Positions 62,289 through 64,000 of a stretch of DNA of 64,000 nucleotides are shown one piece after another. Within the stretch, counting starts at the first letter, position 1, and each line of letters begins with the position of its first letter. The stretch spans positions 6,433-70,432 of the forward strand of contig DATLJB010000174.1 in assembly GCA_035539075.1 (NCBI GenBank). The letters are read 5' to 3'. A program made the translations under genes and the position numbers. Below the pieces are notes generated by a model that was given only the letters and a program-made list of their open reading frames with translations, ran no database searches and was not told the DNA's origin. Source of the stretch: Dongia_B sp035539075 (GTDB lineage Bacteria > Pseudomonadota > Alphaproteobacteria > Dongiales > Dongiaceae).

Positions 62289-63086
62289 ATGCGGCACGTC
62301 GGTCTCCATATCGGCCTTGTGATCGTCTCGATCGCGATCCTGCTGCCGCCGCTTTGGGTGCTGCGGACCAGCCTGGTACCGGAAGCACTCTCGTATTCGA
62401 CGGACCTGCTGCCTGCCGTCACCTTGCAGAACTATATCGATCTCTTCGTGCAGAAGCGCTTCGGCACCTTCTATTTCGACAGCCTCGTCGTATCGGCCGG
62501 GTCTGTCCTGCTGGCGCTGCCTTTCGCAGCGATGACCGGTTATGCCTTCGCCCGCTTCAAGACCGGCGGACGCCTTGCGCGCTTCACTGTGCTGGCGACG
62601 CAGATGCTGCCGCCCGTTGCCATCGTATTGCCGGCTTTCATGCTGTTTCGCTCGGTCGGCCTCACCAATTCGCTGCTCGGCCTGACGATCGCTTATGCTG
62701 CTCTCAATCTGCCGTTTCTCATCTGGATCCTGATGGGCTTTTTCGAAGGCATCCCGGTCGATCTGGAATGGGCGGCGATGACCGACGGTGCCACGGCCTG
62801 GAGCGCCTTCTGGCGCGTGGTCCTGCCGGTCTCGCTGCCGGGGATCGCCGCGGCCGGCGTGCTCGGTTTCATCCTTGCCTGGAATGAGTTTCTGTTCGCC
62901 CTGGTGCTGAGCGGACCCGCGACGGCAACCGTCCCGGTCGGACTTGCCTCGCTGCAGACGTCGAACGGCGTGCAGATCGCCAAGGTCGCGGCCGGCGTTA
63001 TCCTGGCGATCCTGCCTTTGGTGATCGCATCGCGCTTCATCCAGCGTTTCATCGTCCAGGGACTGACTTTCGGCGGTGTCAAATAG
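62289..63086 (+). CDS. Sugar ABC transporter permease (MalG/UgpE-like)
   Basis: A 265-residue inner-membrane permease with six segments. The EAA loop that contacts the ATPase is EWAAMTDGATAWSAFWRVVLPVSLPGIAAAG (about 160-190). FGTFYFDSLVVSAGSVLLALPFAAMTGYAFARF is typical of the MalG class. It lies 10 nt after the ATPase gene. A MalF-type partner is not present between the genes seen and should lie beyond the window edge. Confidence 0.9.
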   Translation: MRHVGLHIGLVIVSIAILLPPLWVLRTSLVPEALSYSTDLLPAVTLQNYIDLFVQKRFGTFYFDSLVVSAGSVLLALPFAAMTGYAFARFKTGGRLARFTVLATQMLPPVAIVLPAFMLFRSVGLTNSLLGLTIAYAALNLPFLIWILMGFFEGIPVDLEWAAMTDGATAWSAFWRVVLPVSLPGIAAAGVLGFILAWNEFLFALVLSGPATATVPVGLASLQTSNGVQIAKVAAGVILAILPLVIASRFIQRFIVQGLTFGGVK

Positions 63087-63146
63087 CCATCGAAGACGAG
63101 CGTTATCTACCAACGAGTACAAGAGAAGAAAGATATGGGAGCGAAG

Positions 63147-64000
63147 ATGATGACGAGAAAGAGCATGTTGCTTGCCGGCCTCAGCGCCGTGCTGATGACC
63201 GGTGCCTATCAGGCCAAGGCCGATCCCGTAACCCTGCATGCCTTGATGGAGGACGTACCAGAGACACATATCATCGAAGGTATGCTGCCGGATTTCGAGA
63301 AGGAGACCGGCATCAAGGTCGAGTTCGAGAAGGTCAACTACGGCGACATGCATGACAAGCTGGCAACCCAGCTGGTTTCGCCGGACAGCTATTATAATGT
63401 ACTCGAAGTTGACTTCCTCTGGGCCGGCGAATTTCCGGCCGCCGGCTGGCTGATCGACCTCAAGCCGCTCATTGAGAAGGACAAGGTCGACCTCTCGGGC
63501 TTCGTGCCCTCGACGCTGGACCTGCTGGGGCGGACCAATGAATCCGTGCCGCTCATTCCCATGTACAACTATTCCATGGGCCTGATCTATCGCACGGATC
63601 TGCTCGCCGATCCGAAGCTGCAGGCGGCTTACAAGGCGGAGTACAAGGCCGAGCTGAAGATGCCATCAACGCTGGCCGATTATGTCCAGGTGGCGAAGTT
63701 CATGAAGGCCAAAGCCGGCGTGGCCGGTGCCGCCATGCAAGGCCAGCGCGGCGATCCCAACAGCATGGAGTTTTCCAATTACCTGTTTGCGGCCGGCGGC
63801 TCTTACATGGGTGCGGACCGCAAGGTGACGCTGGACAGCCCGGCGGCCAAGAAGGCGCTCGATCTCTATATCGACGCCATCCAGCATGCGGCGCAGCAGG
63901 GTGCCCTGTCGGCCACCTTGGACGATACCATGCGCCTGATGTGCAGCGGCGAGGCCTTCAGCATGGTGACCTATTGGTGGATGCTGCCGCAGATCGACGA
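63147..64000 (+). CDS. Sugar ABC substrate-binding protein (family 1), 5' part
   Basis: The first 284 codons of a CUT1-type solute-binding protein, cut by the window end. Signal peptide MMTRKSMLLAGLSAVLMTGAYQAKA, then VTLHALMEDVPETHIIEGMLPDFEKETGIKVEFEKVNYGDMHDKLATQL, a common pattern of MalE/UgpB-type proteins, and later GAAMQGQRGDPNSMEFSNYLFAAGG. ATG 63147 follows GGGAG at 5 nt; an in-frame ATG at 63135 adds four residues and is less likely. The sugar is probably the one used by the neighbouring SDR, kinase and HAD enzymes. Confidence 0.88.
   Translation, partial: MMTRKSMLLAGLSAVLMTGAYQAKADPVTLHALMEDVPETHIIEGMLPDFEKETGIKVEFEKVNYGDMHDKLATQLVSPDSYYNVLEVDFLWAGEFPAAGWLIDLKPLIEKDKVDLSGFVPSTLDLLGRTNESVPLIPMYNYSMGLIYRTDLLADPKLQAAYKAEYKAELKMPSTLADYVQVAKFMKAKAGVAGAAMQGQRGDPNSMEFSNYLFAAGGSYMGADRKVTLDSPAAKKALDLYIDAIQHAAQQGALSATLDDTMRLMCSGEAFSMVTYWWMLPQID

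Noticed and set aside
1..64000. CRISPR array or cas genes
   Set aside because: No regularly spaced repeats of 24-40 bp with unique spacers and no cas-type proteins were seen.

Overview
The window reads as GC-rich alphaproteobacterial DNA, most likely from a rhizobium or close relative (Rhizobiales). It has many ABC-transporter substrate-binding proteins, TetR/LysR/DeoR regulators, a phasin, a glycogen-debranching enzyme and several insertion-sequence (IS) remnants. The patchwork of complete operons, broken transposases and one integrated element suggests an accessory replicon or a variable chromosomal region. No complete rRNA, tRNA or CRISPR array was seen.

Layout. 1-2108: end of a beta-propeller gene, a secreted creatininase-like protein, a short inverted-repeat (MITE-like) element and an aminotransferase fragment. 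2109-3710: an ISL3-family IS. 3986-10669: a minus-strand catabolic operon (polyamine-type and amino-acid-type binding proteins, a kinase/PLP-enzyme fusion, a CE7 esterase) with a divergent TetR regulator and a good operator. 10670-11476: IS630 remnant, a second MITE-like copy and IS21-type ends. 11484-18296: a four-gene cluster matching dimethylsulfoniopropionate (DMSP) catabolism: dddD CoA-transferase/lyase, dddA-like GMC oxidoreductase, dddC-like semialdehyde dehydrogenase and a divergent LysR regulator. It is bracketed by direct IS21-type end remnants.

18815-33549: an integrative mobilizable element of about 14.7 kb. It has a 14-bp core repeat at both ends, a tyrosine integrase next to the right end, a MobQ-type relaxase with a candidate oriT, and a DUF927 ATPase beside GTAAC/GTTAC triplet repeats. 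Its cargo is a tightly packed operon: small HTH regulator, large DNA methyltransferase, DUF262/HNH protein, DEAD-type helicase and GIY-YIG nuclease. I match this set to no named defence system; it is the best candidate for a new one.

33809-38417: TetR regulator and a divergent PaoABC-type molybdenum oxidoreductase operon with a palindromic operator between them. 38733-39479: spermidine-synthase-like methyltransferase. 39826-47271: small XRE regulator followed by a six-gene Hyf/complex-I-like membrane complex whose large subunit lacks the Ni-binding cysteines, so an energy-converting-hydrogenase-related (Ehr) complex. 47387-55873: phasin, ABC exporter, glycosyltransferase, glycogen debranching-type enzyme, MFS transporter and PRC-barrel protein. 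56182-64000: a carbohydrate catabolic locus (HAD hydrolase, FGGY kinase, BtpA-family protein, DeoR regulator, divergent SDR and sugar ABC transporter), cut by the window end.
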